NCBI GenBank assembly: GCA_009767595.1
Contig: VSDK01016260.1
Span: forward strand, 626,994 to 690,993
Length of the DNA: 64,000 nucleotides
Reading direction: 5' to 3'
DNA from: Symbiodinium kawagutii
Taxonomy: Eukaryota > Sar > Dinophyceae > Suessiales > Symbiodiniaceae
Both the position numbers and the translations under genes were made by a program. The notes beneath the pieces were generated by a model. The model worked only from the letters and a program-made list of their open reading frames with translations, had not been told where the DNA came from and did not search any database. Below are positions 63,737 through 64,000 of the stretch, piece by piece (the first letter of the stretch is position 1; the number at the start of each line of letters is the position of its first letter).

Positions 63737-63888
63737 TGGATCTTGTCAAATTCTTCACTGGAAAAGAGTTTAAAACACCTGTCATATGGCAGGTGGGCAA
63801 TGATGAGGTGCAAAGGATGGCTACTCAAACAGTTTCTGCTGTCATTGTGGGATGGCCCAAAGGAGGGGTCTCAATTGAGAATAATTGA
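63737..63888 (+). CDS. Possible plus-strand exon
   Basis: Frame SPVDLVKFFTGKEFKTPVIW then QVGNDEVQRMATQTVSAVIV and GWPKGGVSIENN to TGA. Beta-rich and protein-like. No family recognised; isolated. Confidence 0.3.
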
Positions 63889-64000
63889 GACTTGGCACAA
63901 AGTGGTTGGCATCCACTGGCCGATCCACCTTGGTACCTCATCATGATAGACCAGCCATCAGATCCTCGCAGCAGGTACGGGCACCAACTCATTTCTGTCG

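Overview
The window reads as nuclear DNA of a dinoflagellate; the lineage within dinoflagellates is not resolved. Supporting signs: a LINE-like element with dinoflagellate-style motifs (GEASHPGP leader, GYPEGDPLS reverse-transcriptase block, YVDN active site) next to a cytosine-5 methyltransferase ORF, a Ty1/copia-like element with a K/G-rich Gag-Pol, GC-AG as well as GT-AG introns, possible relics of the trans-spliced leader, introns built from short inverted-repeat elements, and tiny GC-rich exons scattered in long AT-richer introns, nearly all on the minus strand.

Layout. 1-5,906: LTR retrotransposon on the minus strand (leader with primer-binding site, Gag, then a long zinc-knuckle/protease ORF; it runs off the left edge in a shifted frame). 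6,000-8,000: minus-strand exons, two of them joined across a 172-nt intron that is itself an inverted-repeat element. 8,500-9,500: a coiled-coil-like ORF, a 135-bp hairpin and a possible exon. 9,518-19,170: a ~9.6-kb minus-strand LINE-like unit with three main ORFs: DNA methyltransferase (with an OTU-like motif near its end), a middle ORF whose coiled-coil tail is frame-shifted, and endonuclease-reverse transcriptase-RNase H.

19,200-28,300: repeats dominate: MITE-like families, 49-bp and 57-bp tandem arrays flanked by a direct repeat, and a 1.77-kb composite repeat bounded by inverted subterminal arrays.

28,300-63,900: sparse genes. The best model is a six-exon minus-strand gene at 33,178-31,040 with a start codon, a signal peptide, consistent splice phases and membrane-like segments; its first intron is a copy of a second inverted-repeat family. 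A second run of exons between 59,290 and 44,916 (minus) looks like a helical-repeat protein of RAP/FASTK/PPR type; several adjacent exons join in phase. A 5'-truncated LINE fragment with intact YMDD lies on the plus strand at 40,380-41,641. Runs of N at 39,541-39,550 and 61,262-61,381 are assembly gaps.

The strongest unusual signal is that two unrelated short inverted-repeat families (A and B) carry their own splice sites at their ends and form complete introns between exons, which is introner behaviour. All splice sites, exon frames and family assignments were read by eye; no alignment or database search was run.
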